Shown here piece after piece: positions 34,551 to 45,400 of a DNA stretch of 64,000 nucleotides. Origin of the DNA: Metallyticus violacea (taxonomy: Eukaryota; Arthropoda; Insecta; Mantodea; Metallyticidae). Both the position numbers and the translations under genes were made by a program. Location: contig CM060842.1 in the NCBI GenBank assembly GCA_030762175.1, forward strand, positions 68,446,001 through 68,510,000. The letters are read 5' to 3'. The notes below the pieces were generated by a model. The model was given only the letters and a program-made list of their open reading frames with translations, was not told the DNA's origin and ran no database searches. The stretch's first letter is position 1. Each line of letters begins with the position of its first letter.

Positions 34551-34633
34551 AATAGCGGTGACCGAGCGGTTTACAAGGCATTGCTGTTCTGCGTAAGCTC
34601 CTGGGTTCAAACCGCACACATTAATTTTTTTTG
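34551..34633 (+). other. tRNA-like polymerase III unit (tRNA pseudogene or SINE head)
   Basis: GCGGTGACCGAGCGGTTTAC at about 34555 fits a leucine/serine-type box A. TGGGTTCAAACCGC at about 34602 fits box B. A run of eight Ts, a polymerase III terminator, follows at about 34626. The distance between the boxes is too short for a Leu or Ser tRNA with its long variable arm, and the acceptor stem does not pair well, so a functional tRNA is unlikely. The body does not match family A, B or C. Confidence 0.5.
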
Positions 34634-34853
34634 TTATTACTGACTTTATAAATGTATATGTAGAACATTATGTTGTCTCAATATCGCATTAAATTTTAAC
34701 GTATAATTCGAGTTTTATGACATTACCTATTCACACACAAAAATATAATTACTAAATAACGTATTCTTTACAAATAATCAAATAAATACACTCAAGAAAA
34801 AATGTCCTGTAAAGTGAAACCATACAAAAATAAACACAAACCCTCAGCATGTA

Positions 34854-36058
34854 CGAGGTGCATTCAAGTTATAATATCTCTGATGTTTTTTCTCATGACT
34901 GGAAACAGATACAAACAAGGGGTTTGTTTTAAAATACACGAACACTCGTTCTCATTGCGTGACAGAGGCAGCAGCACTGTATGGCACACAGAACTCTAGC
35001 GGCAGTGGTGAGAATGAATAGTGTTTAACGCCCGTTTTTGCTACAGAGGCATCACAGGCGATGGACACTGATGATACATGAGATGAAATGATATGTTGGG
35101 AAAGGATTTTTTTTTTAAAGAAGGAAGCGTTCCATGCCTAAGTTTAGGGTACCTCCCCAGCATTTACCATTTATGAGGACTGGGGAAGACCTGGAAAAAG
35201 CCTCAGTCAGGGATGACGGTCCTGGCGGGATTCGAACCCCAGACCTCCCTCTCACGAGTCCGCGCCTTAACGACCTTGGCCACCCGTGGCGGTGCAGTGG
35301 CGAGAGTGTGGACTGTTTTTGATACTTCAAAACAGAAAATTTTCATTAGAAGAACAGCGTGTAATCATTCATTTTCTCCATTTGCGTGGTTTGATACGGA
35401 TTGAAATTCATCGCCAGTTGAGTGAGATATATATGGTGATGGTGTCTTGGATATGTCTAATGTGCGCTTCATTAGCGCAACAGTTCAAGGAAGACAGATC
35501 GTCGTGTGACCACAAACCAAGGCAATCTTGGCCTCGGACGAGCCGGTCTGACGACATGATTGAGCGATGGAGTAATTCTTACTCATTGCGTTCCAAAGGG
35601 CACTACGATAACAACACCATCCTACGAAAATGCTTTGAAGAAGAAGCTATTCCCAGTGTTGCGTGAAAAACGACCGGATAAGACTGCACGTATTTCTTTC
35701 ACCAAGACAACGCCCCAGTGCATCGGGCGAACGTGGCATAGGTGAAAACTATTTGAAGTGATTCCTCACGCTTCCTAATCACCTGCTCTGGCTTCTAGCG
35801 ACTTTTTGCTGTTTCCAATGATGAAAACACTCTCCGTGGTCGCACATTCATTGTCGCTACTGCATCAGCGTTTTTCCAATGGTCAAAACAGACTCCTACA
35901 GAAGCGTTCGCAGCGGCCATGGAATCATGGCATCGACATTGTGAAAAATGTGTACGGCTGCAAGGAGATTGCGTTGAGAAGTGACACAAGTTTCATAGAT
36001 TTCGTATGATTAGTTAGTGAGAAAAAAAATGGAGGTGTTATAACTTGAATGCATCTCG
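34854..36058 (+). mobile_element. Mariner element with intact TIRs, internal deletion and nested SINE
   Basis: Terminal inverted repeats: the left end CGAGGTGCATTCAAGTTATA and the right end read on the minus strand CGAGATGCATTCAAGTTATA match at 19 of 20 positions and extend to about 43 bp with some mismatches. Both ends are flanked by TA (34852-34853 and 36059-36060), the mariner target. The N-terminal helix-turn-helix part lies at about 35331-35560 (EEQRVIIHFLHLRG, IEIHRQLSE, QQFKEDRSSCD, RTSRSDDMIER). It then jumps to HCVPKGTTIT at about 35585, followed by YENALKKK, REKRPDKTAR, a FHQDNAPVH reading (second catalytic Asp) and, after frame changes, FPMMK, LRGRTF, AFAAAMESWHRHCEKC and LQGDCVEK ending in a stop near 35984. 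The first catalytic motif (TGDET) is in the deleted part, so the copy is non-autonomous. A family A SINE sits near the transposase start. Confidence 0.94.
35016..35293 (-). mobile_element. tRNA-derived SINE, family A, best copy, inside a mariner
   Basis: The most complete family A copy. Read on the minus strand: head GCCACGGGTGGCCAAGG and CGTTAAGGCGCGGACTCGTG (box A region of a leucine/serine-type tRNA), box B GGGGTTCGAATCCCGCC, then body words CTGAGGCTTTTTCCAGG, TTCCCCAGTCCTCATAAATG, GGGGAGGTACCCTAAAC and tail words CATCAGTGTCCATCGCC and TGTGATGCCTCTGTAGC. The insertion is bounded by a target duplication GCAGTGGTGAGAATG (about 35001) and GCAGTGGCGAGAGTG (about 35294). Both internal promoter boxes are near consensus. 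The surrounding sequence on both sides is mariner, so the SINE inserted after the mariner. Confidence 0.93.
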
Positions 36059-36060
36059 TA

Positions 36061-39000
36061 TGATTGCCCTCAATCTTCGGGGCTAAGATGATGTCAAATG
36101 TCTACAGAGTTTGGACGAGAGGTTACAACATGCTAGGCTTCTTGAATTTGTACCGGTAGTAGTAACCTTTTATCATTCGTGTATATGCAGGAAATGCATG
36201 TGCAGCATATTGCATTTAGATAGAAAAATACTGAAGGAAATATTACAATTTATGAACTAATTTGTCATATATCTTACAAAGGTTCATTAAAAATGCTTCA
36301 ACCAGGGGGGCAAACCTGCTCTCTTACTGAACTGTGCCACAGAACTAACGGAACACACAATAATACTAGACAGCATCTTTAGTGCATGCTTACAGCATAG
36401 CTGCTGTAGTATCTATATAGCATTACTGCATAACTTGTGAACCGCATGCTGTAACGAATAGGACTTGGACTTTTTTGCGTTTTTTTTGTCAAGGGGTGTA
36501 GGTAAACAGATTTTGATATTTTATAAAATTAATTATTCAGATTAAAGCGTATAACTATTATTCAATGAAAATTATAAAGTGCACCAGAAAGGAAGAATGT
36601 TAGTAGAAAATATCTCGTATTTATGTAACAGAAGTGAACAGTGGGAATCATTAAGCGATTAAGATGAGATTTACTTTTCTTCTTTACCATTGACAAATAC
36701 AAGAATGTTTATTTTCTGCTTGTTCTATGACTATGAATAAGTTCGTAACTGTTTATTGTTAGTATCTCAAAAAACTGGAAATTACTGGTTAGACATTAAT
36801 ACAACAACGGAGAGGGAGAAAAGGGGGAAGTTCGTCTTAGGCTAAAATTAATTGAAATTCCAAATTAATTACTGTCCTGTACTGAGCTAAATAATGAACA
36901 CGAGGACAGGCTGCAACCACTGCACTATATCTCGAGCTAACAATGTAAGAGCCTTAATATACTGACCCCTGCACAGATCATTCGCAGCTGGACAAGCATG
37001 AAAATGATATGGATGGCAGAATACGTTTAGCAGATATTGTAACGTTACAGATCATGCAAAGTAAACACATTGGGGTACCCGCAACTTCTAGAGCTAGAAT
37101 TATTTAACATAAACTCTGGTAAAATAAGATACATTAACAGTGAACGACATTAAATTACATATTTGTATCGTTGAGAAACTGTTAAACTTTTGACACTTTT
37201 AAGAAAAGTAAACTACTTTCGTCTATTAAAACATCTGACAAACGATGCAAGGTCTGTTTTTAATACTAGAGCGAGTTGTAGTTCAAGGTCTTCATTCCCC
37301 TGCGCGGTCGAAAATGCCGATAGATAGTTATTGTGATGTACTCGCCACATCCCGAGAGAAATCGTGTTGAGCTGGCTGAACTCATAGCGCGTTCTGTTTC
37401 TTTGTTTATTTATTAATAATAAATAGTAATTAATATTGTAACCCCCATCTTGGTAGATACTCAAAATGTCTGCTGTCACTGTGAATTATGTATTGAAAAG
37501 TTTTTAATCGATATTTCATAAAACTTTTTGTTAAAATTCAATTGATATGTTGTCAATAAAACTTTCTTGAGTTGGTATCTGAAAATTGCACTTCCGGATG
37601 GAAATGTTACTACTGCAAATATCTCTCCGACAGCACTTAAACACATTGTTTTGTACATAAAGGTTATAAATGAATATTCTTTTTCTAGCATGTATCTCAC
37701 TCTCGGCACACACAGACATAGAGCAGAAATTCTAATACGCATTTTCTGCAGAAGTGCAACTGAAGCAGTTGGCGTTCTAAACACAACTGAGCAAAATAAA
37801 ATTTTTGCGTCAGCATTCAAACTTCAATTGCGTTGCAGAATGAGAGCATGGAAAATGGATTGAGGAGGTGGCAAATCTTTCTGATTGTTATGAGATTCTC
37901 TCTAAAATTACATAAAACTACGACTATAGTTTAGTATGTAGAGTAGGAAACAATGTGAATAGCTTAGTCAAGGATCAGGTCGTTTAGCACAATTGGTCAT
38001 ATGATATCCGTCACTATAGTTCTGACAGTAGAAAGTATTCGCTCTGCATATTCAGTGGTGCAAGTCATGGCCAGCGAAACGCATCATTATATCTCAATTT
38101 GTATCCGCAACACGCAAACCATTCATTCACTGCTGGTCACAACATTCTAGCCATATTTATTTCATTCATTGTAGGCTCCGACAATGACATCATTCTGAAC
38201 AAACGATATTTTGCTCAAGCTTAACCCCAATTGGACGATGAGGTAAAAGCGGGGGAAAGCATTTGGTTTCAAGTTTTGTAATTTCTAAAATAGAAAAACG
38301 CTGTACTAATAGCAGAATAGAAATGTAGTGCATAACAAGTAACATTTGAACACACATTACAAAAATGTTCCACAAATCACGTAGAAAACATGAACTAACA
38401 GACAAAACTATTTTCGGTTAGTCATTAAACTCGTGCACCTCCTTAGTCCCTATGCCAACTTTAGAATAGGAAAAGTACATTTTATTCAACCGTTCAACTA
38501 TTTGACACATGATGCCTGGCTACATTTAATTAAGGAAGGCAAACAATCATATGAATATTTAATATGTGGTTTATTTGTAAATGTTCACGACCCCCTAAAA
38601 CAATGTATGATGCATGTTAAAAGGTGATGTTTCTTCGCAAATATCTCTTCTCACAAAATAAACAATTTTAATAAAGTCTTAAAATGAATGATTTTATGAT
38701 TAGAAAATACTCCCTACAAAAAAACTAACAAATAAAATAAGTGATTACACTTTGACTTATTTTCGAACTCGTTTTAGTGCAATTATTAACACCGATAACT
38801 TCATTAACGTTCAAAAAAGTCTATACTTAGTGCATGCTTCGGACTCTCCTGAAGAAAATCCCTTACTATTACTCTCGCGATTACAGTGTTATAAAAGAAT
38901 TCTTAGTGAAAGTGTCCATTGCACCGAGAGCTATTTTTGGCCTGTGTCGGAAGTTGAGCGTAGCGCGCGCTGGACGAAGGTCAAGTTATAGCTCTATCAT

Positions 39001-39465
39001 AACAGTCAATTCCCCGCTGACAGCTCGTCACAGTTGTTGTTACAAGATCATGCATTATTTCAGTCTTTGTGCTACTATAACTCAGTTTGCTATTAACAGT
39101 GAGTTTTAAGTTTTTGTGTTATTACAAACTAATGGTGCCCCAGTGTTATTAATTAAAGTGCGTTAGTGAAATACAACGTTCCTATTGTATTGCCTGAGCA
39201 AAATTGCGGTAATCATATTTGTTTACATTTTACGAGGAAAAATAATTATAAATCATCAAACTAATAATGATAAGCCATACTTGAACATAAATTAAATACA
39301 ACGCAAGGGTCTAGCCAGACCATTCTTGCTCCTATTTACTCATAAGAAATGTATGATTCATGTGTGTTAACCCAGTGGTGGAAAGGATTATAGAACCAAA
39401 TTGTTTTAGCATACAGTTGATTCTGTTACTTATGTGAATAGCAAACTAACCACTTTTTTCAGTGA
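36061..39465. other. Stretch without recognisable genes
   Basis: Apart from a possible tRNA-like remnant listed separately, nothing is recognised. Frames reach 126 codons only within the mariner; here the longest are 114 (minus, 37476-37820) and 98 codons (plus, 37567-37863), overlapping each other and without known motifs. A GC-richer patch at 38930-39080 with CTCAGTTTG- and CAGTC-like words could be a promoter or retroelement leader but lacks proof. Confidence 0.4.
36292..36352 (-). other. Possible tRNA-like remnant
   Basis: Read on the minus strand, GTGGCACAGTTCAGTAAGAG resembles box A and CCTGGTTGAAGC a decayed box B about 25 bases later. The spacing is short and no stems are convincing, so this is only a weak SINE-head candidate. 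Confidence 0.25.
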
Positions 39466-39469
39466 AATA

Positions 39470-39790
39470 ACCGACACGGAACGTGATCATGCATCTTTTT
39501 CAACAGGACTCTACCGCTGCTCACACTGGTAATTCCATGATAGTAATTCACATATGTTTCCGCAAGATAAAGTTATTAGTAGGGATTTGTGGCTCTCTCG
39601 GTTCCCAAGTTTATTATCGCTGGGGTAAATTAAAAAAATACCGTGTCCAAGACGAATCCACACATGATACAATAACTCAAAGATAATGTTCGTCAGGAAA
39701 TTGTACGGGTTTCTCAAAATTAACTACAGCATGTGATGAATAATTTCCTAAGAAGATGCCAAAATGTGTGGAGAATGAAGGTGGGTAGTG
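39470..39790 (+). pseudogene. Decayed DDE transposase with FQQDSTAAHT motif
   Basis: Starting at 39483 the frame reads MIMHLFQQDSTAAHTGNSM, a slightly altered form of the FQQDGATAHT catalytic block with the aspartate kept. A shifted frame gives SRDLWLSRFPSLLSLG, which occupies the position of the S-R-G-I-WP-RSPDL block. The first frame then resumes at WGKLKKYRVQ and STHDTITQR. The last part, in a third register, reads DNVRQEIVRVSQN, a stop, LQHVMNNFLRRCQN and WRMKVG, matching the conserved C terminus (NIRQEI---, V--NF--R---C----G-H). At least two frameshifts and one stop break it. It belongs to the same broad family as the scrap at 19.75 kb. The N-terminal half is absent. Confidence 0.8.
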
Positions 39791-40135
39791 GTAAGTAATG
39801 AGCCTCTTAAATTGGTTTGTATATTACAAGGACCCAGCTGACCTGCTAACGAGCGGCGCGCCTGCCCATGGGCAAAACACTACGGAAGAAAACAAAACTG
39901 ATTGCAAAGTATTTAATAGGAGCAAGAAATAATATTAAATATTGTTTTCCCGAAAACTAATTTTTTAAAGCCACATTTTAACTCGTACCTCGAAGGGGCA
40001 TCATGTTTTATAACTTGGGTTTTCTAATACATACCTCTAAGATTTTGTATTAAGTAAAATTGAATTCACTCGGTGATTATTTCTCTTATTGGCATGTAAG
40101 TGCTGATTTAGTTCATCAGTTTACCTAAACGTTAA
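39791..40135. other. Stretch without recognisable genes
   Basis: Nothing recognised beyond the end of the transposase remnant. Confidence 0.5.
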
Positions 40136-40700
40136 ACGTTTATATTCAATCGTCATTAGGCTTGCCCAGGCCTAAAGAGGATGGAGTACGTCTAACTAGT
40201 TGGCAAATATGGCCTGAGTGCGTGCGTAGCTCGCTCGAAAAGCCCACCAATATAATTTCGCCGTTTGGGTCAGGGCAATTGCAGTGTGTATTAAGGGAGC
40301 AATATCGGACGCGGTGTCCATTTGTATATTTCATGGTGGCGATAAACGCAGCCATGCGGGAAGGTAGCAATGCTCAGCGGAGTGTATCGCAGTGGTAAGC
40401 TGTCACCTACAAGTGCTAGAGTCGGTGGTCAAACAACGGCCCGCGGCCCGCCCTTTGAGCAGGTAAACAGTGCAAGCATGAGGAGTCAGGGGCTCCAATT
40501 AATATGTTAACGTCAAGCACCCCCTACTCCAACTTCCCACTGCCCCTTGTGTTTAATTCATGCTACTCTCACAGAGTTCGTGATGGAGCCACAAACATGT
40601 CATCCCCTCACACATTCGGCGCAGGCGCCACTAATCCGAGTTCCCGGTACGCTATCAGAAATCTCTGCGGTATTTCCGGGCTGTAATCAAGTGAGGGAAT
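40136..40700. other. Unassigned GC-rich block, possibly repeat-derived
   Basis: A block of about 560 bp with markedly higher G+C than its flanks. Short frames exist on both strands (74 and 78 codons overlapping at 40146-40398; 60 codons at 40504-40686) without a recognised domain. Inside it, ATCGCAGTGGTAAGCTGTC at about 40386 and GTCGGTGGTCAAAC at about 40423 have weak box A and box B character. The composition is like the SINE bodies here, so an old tRNA-derived element is possible, but no copy elsewhere in the window supports this. Confidence 0.35.
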
Positions 40701-41352
40701 TGGTTTGCCAAGTTTGATGGATTTGTGGGTCATGGCCCATACACTATCTATTCAGCATCTTACCGAAATATATATAACACATTTTCTGGTGATTATTTCA
40801 TCACCTTGGATTTTGAAAATTGCAAAGTATGCAGGTGTTCTAGAAAAACATAAGCAGCATAGCAGAGCGAAACAAGGTATAAAGCTACTGCACAATGACC
40901 CACAATAATTTTGGCATAAAAATGTAAACCGGATATTATCTAGGTTCCGCAACAAATAATGCTTAATAAAAGTGTCTATACAAATAAAAAGAAAATACTT
41001 CTCATCTAAATATGTCTCTTTTATCTGAACATTTTTGTTTACAATTTATGGGAGTCAAAATAAAAATATGAATAAACAGATTAAACGAGTTTTATTTGTT
41101 TAAAATAAAAATTTAATTAGCATTCCTTAAATCACAAAAAAGCTAAAACACATCTAAGAAAGTAAAGTGAACATTATATTAATTTAGTATATCATATTCC
41201 TGTAAAAAGTGTTTTAATAGGAATGCAGGAATTTAGCGCACATAAGGTGGATGAATTGTAATAAACAACATTTAAATTTTTTATTTCATTCCTAGGCTTT
41301 AGGATGTGTAGGACTTGCTTGTATTTTCAGTATTTATAATTATCTATTATTA
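40701..41352. other. Stretch without recognisable genes
   Basis: AT-rich; nothing recognised. Confidence 0.5.
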
Positions 41353-41354
41353 TA

Positions 41355-42483
41355 TGAGGGCAGATTGATAAGTCGGGTAAACCAACATTTTTGTTTATTT
41401 GTTTATTTATTTGAAAAACCCAACTTATTATTGAGATCAAATTTTGGCCCCGCGAAATACCAGCTTTTTTATGCACTGAGATTTAAAAAAAAAAGCATTT
41501 CGAACGGTGCATAATACTCGGTTATAGCACTGATGATCTTCCATTCTACGAAAATATCTCCTCCCAAGCAAATTTTTGAGGTTAGAAAAGAGCAATAAAT
41601 TCTCGTGAAGTCAAATCTTGGGAATATGATGGGCGGGCAATTATTTCGAAGTTCACCTCGTGTACTTTTGCCATCACAACAGCCTACATTTGCACAGGTA
41701 CTTCGCTGCTGTTTCAGCTCACAATGTAAGTGATCCAATAACATTGAGTAGTAACAGTCAATGTTAACCTTTACCAAATAGTGAATCATGATGACCCAAA
41801 TAAAGGTTTCCATCGCTTTTACGCTCATAAAACCCTTTTTAGGTGCATTCTCACCTTCGCTGTTTTGAAGTCATTTTATCTCCGGGATGTAGTAGTGGAT
41901 GCAACTTCTATCCAGAGTCACAAAACGACGGCAGAAATCATTCGGATTGAACTGCAACTATCCAAACACGATTTTGAAATGTCCTTCTTCCATTGTTTTT
42001 GGTCTGGAGTCAACAAACACGACACCATCGCGCGCTTAGCTTCCCCGTATGCAGCGCTTCATGCTGAATACGATGTAACTGTTCATATATGAGATGCCTA
42101 CCACCTCAACAACTTCACGAATCTTAATCTCGTGGTCTTTTATTACGATACCGATCGTTTCTTAAGAAGAAACATCAATCAGGCGTCCAGAACGTGCAGA
42201 ATCTGCAATGCTCGTTCAAATTCATTTATTCAGTAATTGTGTTGTGCTGGTGCAGAGTCCCCATAAACTTATTTCAGCTCAGTTTGTACCTGTGCTGCCG
42301 TCCAATTTTTAAATAAAAATGTTTTATCACTGCACGATACTGGTCCTTATTCATTTCAACGAAACGTATTACATCGTTCACTTCACTTAAGATGGATATC
42401 ATAGAGAACTGAAGTTGGATCTGTTTGAAAGCTTGAATAAAGCCGTTACAAAGAGTCAAGTTTACCTACTGTCATACCGCTTA
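41355..42483 (-). mobile_element. Near full-length decayed mariner
   Basis: Read on the minus strand from the right. The N terminus NKDQYRAVIKHFYLK (about 42345) matches the mariner helix-turn-helix start. VYGDSAPAQ (about 42245-42272) is a signature of the family. ALHTGKLSARW and LLTPDQK (about 41995-42060) form the linker. RFVTLDRSCIHYYIPEIK (about 41890) is the first catalytic block with its aspartate kept but DET changed to DRS. The frame 41828-41469 carries VKAMETFIWV, IHYLVKVNI, YYSMLLDHL and, after loss of the HQDNAPAH motif, PPIIFPRFDFTRIYCSF in place of PPYSPDLAPSDYFLF, then CLGGDIFVEWK. Left TIR TGAGGGCAGATTGATAAGTC is flanked by TA. The right TIR is decayed (AAGTTTACCTACTGTCATAC). 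Length about 1.13 kb, close to a full mariner. Multiple frameshifts and stops make it inactive. Confidence 0.92.
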
Positions 42484-45400
42484 GAAATTTTCCCGCCGAG
42501 ATGCGGTGACGCGAAACAATTAAGGTTATAATGCGAGTTCATAACATCCCGGTGGGTTTTCACGCTATTTTGTATAGATAGAATGTGTTTATATAAATTT
42601 GCATAGTTTTGGGCCTCTAGCTAGAGAGTCATTCTATGTATTCGTTAGAATGACAGAAATTTAACTAAGTACCATTGTTTTAGATTAAAAATGTTTCTGT
42701 ATGAGTAATATTTATATATTTGCATTTATAGATATTTGTAAGGATGAGTTTAATGGGAAAAGCATACAGGAATGATTTGAACTCATTATAAAATCCAAAC
42801 CACAACCTCTGGCGCCCCTTCGAGATTTTCAGGATTACTAGACTTAGATACCAGAAAAGTTTGCTGGTAGCCAATGTGGCTCTAGTTTCGGCTGTGATTT
42901 GGCGATTTACCTTGTTTGCCACTTTTAATATTTAAATTTTAATTGTAAAATTAATTTATGATCTAGCCGGCTGTAATTACACTTAATTAATACAATTTAT
43001 CAGTATTTCTGATATTTTAATTTAAACCGTAAGTATTACCAACGAAAGTGGTATTTAAAAAACATAGTAGGTAATTAAATATTCTAGTTTCAAGGAATAC
43101 ATAACGCGGACGTTCTGTACTTACGTAAAACGGTCACCTGTGTGGATCATTTATTTCTGGAAGCCCTAGAGGAGAGCAATCGTCGAACCGTAGCTAAATG
43201 TTAACTTCTGTTTCCATGTATGGTCACACAGATTCAGTTTTGCATGAGGATATTGAGGAGATCAAAGGAATGAGCTAGTCGACTGATTCGGTTTGACCAT
43301 TTTCAAATATGTATGTCAGCATACCAGCGCCAGTTCTCCTGCTAACAACATTCCTAGTGAATTACATGCCGAAACCAAATGCCGGGAAACCAAACTGATG
43401 CACAAAAGAACAGAGCAATTAATTTTCTGTTAGTGTAACAATGTGGCCAAGATCAAAAGAGAGGAAAGCATTACGAAACTGGATAAGAGAACATTCAAAT
43501 GTTTTTATATATGACATCACTTTTGAGTGAACTCTTGTGTTTCCAGTTTCACTCCTTTGAGTCCCCGATTTCACAACGTTATTATTTTTCATCGCCTCTT
43601 TCGTCAAAGTCATTTGTACAGCTTCACCTCCATTTCTCTAACATGTATTTATATAAATTAAGTTTGATGTTTGTTTTATTACCTGTATAAAAGCACAGGT
43701 TCGAATTTTGCTGTTTTTCACCGTTTATCTCCACCCTTCCAGTAAAGAAACATTATCACGATGTCCATTCAATTGAAAAGAGTCAAAATGATTTTCAGTT
43801 CTGAGTTATAGTTAAAATTGTGTGAGGCTTCGATTGTTTTTTAACTGATAAACCCAAACTTTTTTCAGAATATGAAGCTGTAACCATAATAGCCAGTTTT
43901 CTCATAAAATAAATAGAATTTTTGTTTAGGTACTAGAATTATAAATGTTTCTATTGCTGGCCAGAATCGTTAATAAAATGGTACATTCTAACACTAGTTG
44001 CTTAAAATTACTATAAAAACAATTACGCCATGAAATTTTTTTTATTGCTAAAATGTCACAATTAACTGAATATTATATTTCTCTAACATTAAGGAAACAA
44101 TTTGTGTGTTAGTAAAAGCAGAATAAATAATGTATTTTCATTGTAGAATACATAATTACGGAACTAATAATAAATTAATAAGTTAATATCTAACAAATGA
44201 ACTAGTACAATTTTATAATGCTAATCTTGTGAAAAATATGCCAAAACACAATTTCTACAATATGTTTAATACTTTCACTTTCATCCAATTGACGAATTTG
44301 CGGTATTCCTTCTGATAAGTATTACAGATTTTCTCGATATTGTGACTGTTCAGTCCTAGATAGACAAACGAACTAAATAATCAATATAATGCAGTCATAA
44401 GTATATGAAAAAAGGCATAGCTTGAGAGTAATTCATTAGAGTGTCGACATGTATATTCATTTATTTTATTAATATCTTTTATAATTATGTTATAAAATAA
44501 CGTATGAAAATCGTTTACAACGATGTCCATTCGGAAGCAACTATAAAGTTCACTATACTCTTTTCTTAAACATTTACTTATAATATAATATACTACATAT
44601 GTATAGTCTATGATAAAGGATAGGTGTGCATTTATTAAGTATATGGAAAGGATATGAATTCTGAAAGCAAATTTTGATATTCAAGTCTTCCCCCTTCCCA
44701 AGAAGAGAACTATAGCACTTGCTTTATCATATGAAATCCATAGATCACAAGTTTTTTTTTTAATATTTGGTTTTATTTCTTCACCTGTGTCTGAAATTAT
44801 TTAGTTAGCTAAGTAGATTAGAATATCTTAGCTCACTATTAATCTGCTTTTAATAGACTATCTTGCAGATATTACTACCATCTGAAAATTCTGTGGTTCC
44901 ATATGTTTAAAAATTTAATAAAGCACATATATAATATAAATGAAAAATAAAGTAATCCTTTGGTAGCTAAAATATCAACTAAAGAAGCAGAAATGAAAAG
45001 GGAAAATGTACGGAGGAAGGTTAAGAATTGCTTGACGGATATGGATGCGCATCAGACAATTGCACAATACAGGAAAGTGATTGCGCTAGAAGTAAAATCG
45101 GGGCTAAAATCTGTATGGGGGATGGAGCAGTACATAAAAATAGTCTAAACTCGGTAGTTAGGGATTCGCACGGCTCAGATTAGAGGCATAGCGTATGATT
45201 AAGGTCATCACGAAAATAAGTTGATATTTTTTTTCCAAGGGGAGCAGGGATCGTGGATACAAATACTGGTCAAATATAAAGGTACAAATGAAATAGCTAC
45301 CACAACCATTTAAGAAATCTAAAGATGTAATTATGGGCTCTGCAGGCAATCATGGAAGAGTACAAGTGAATAGGTAAATTTCTGACGATATAGACAGCTC

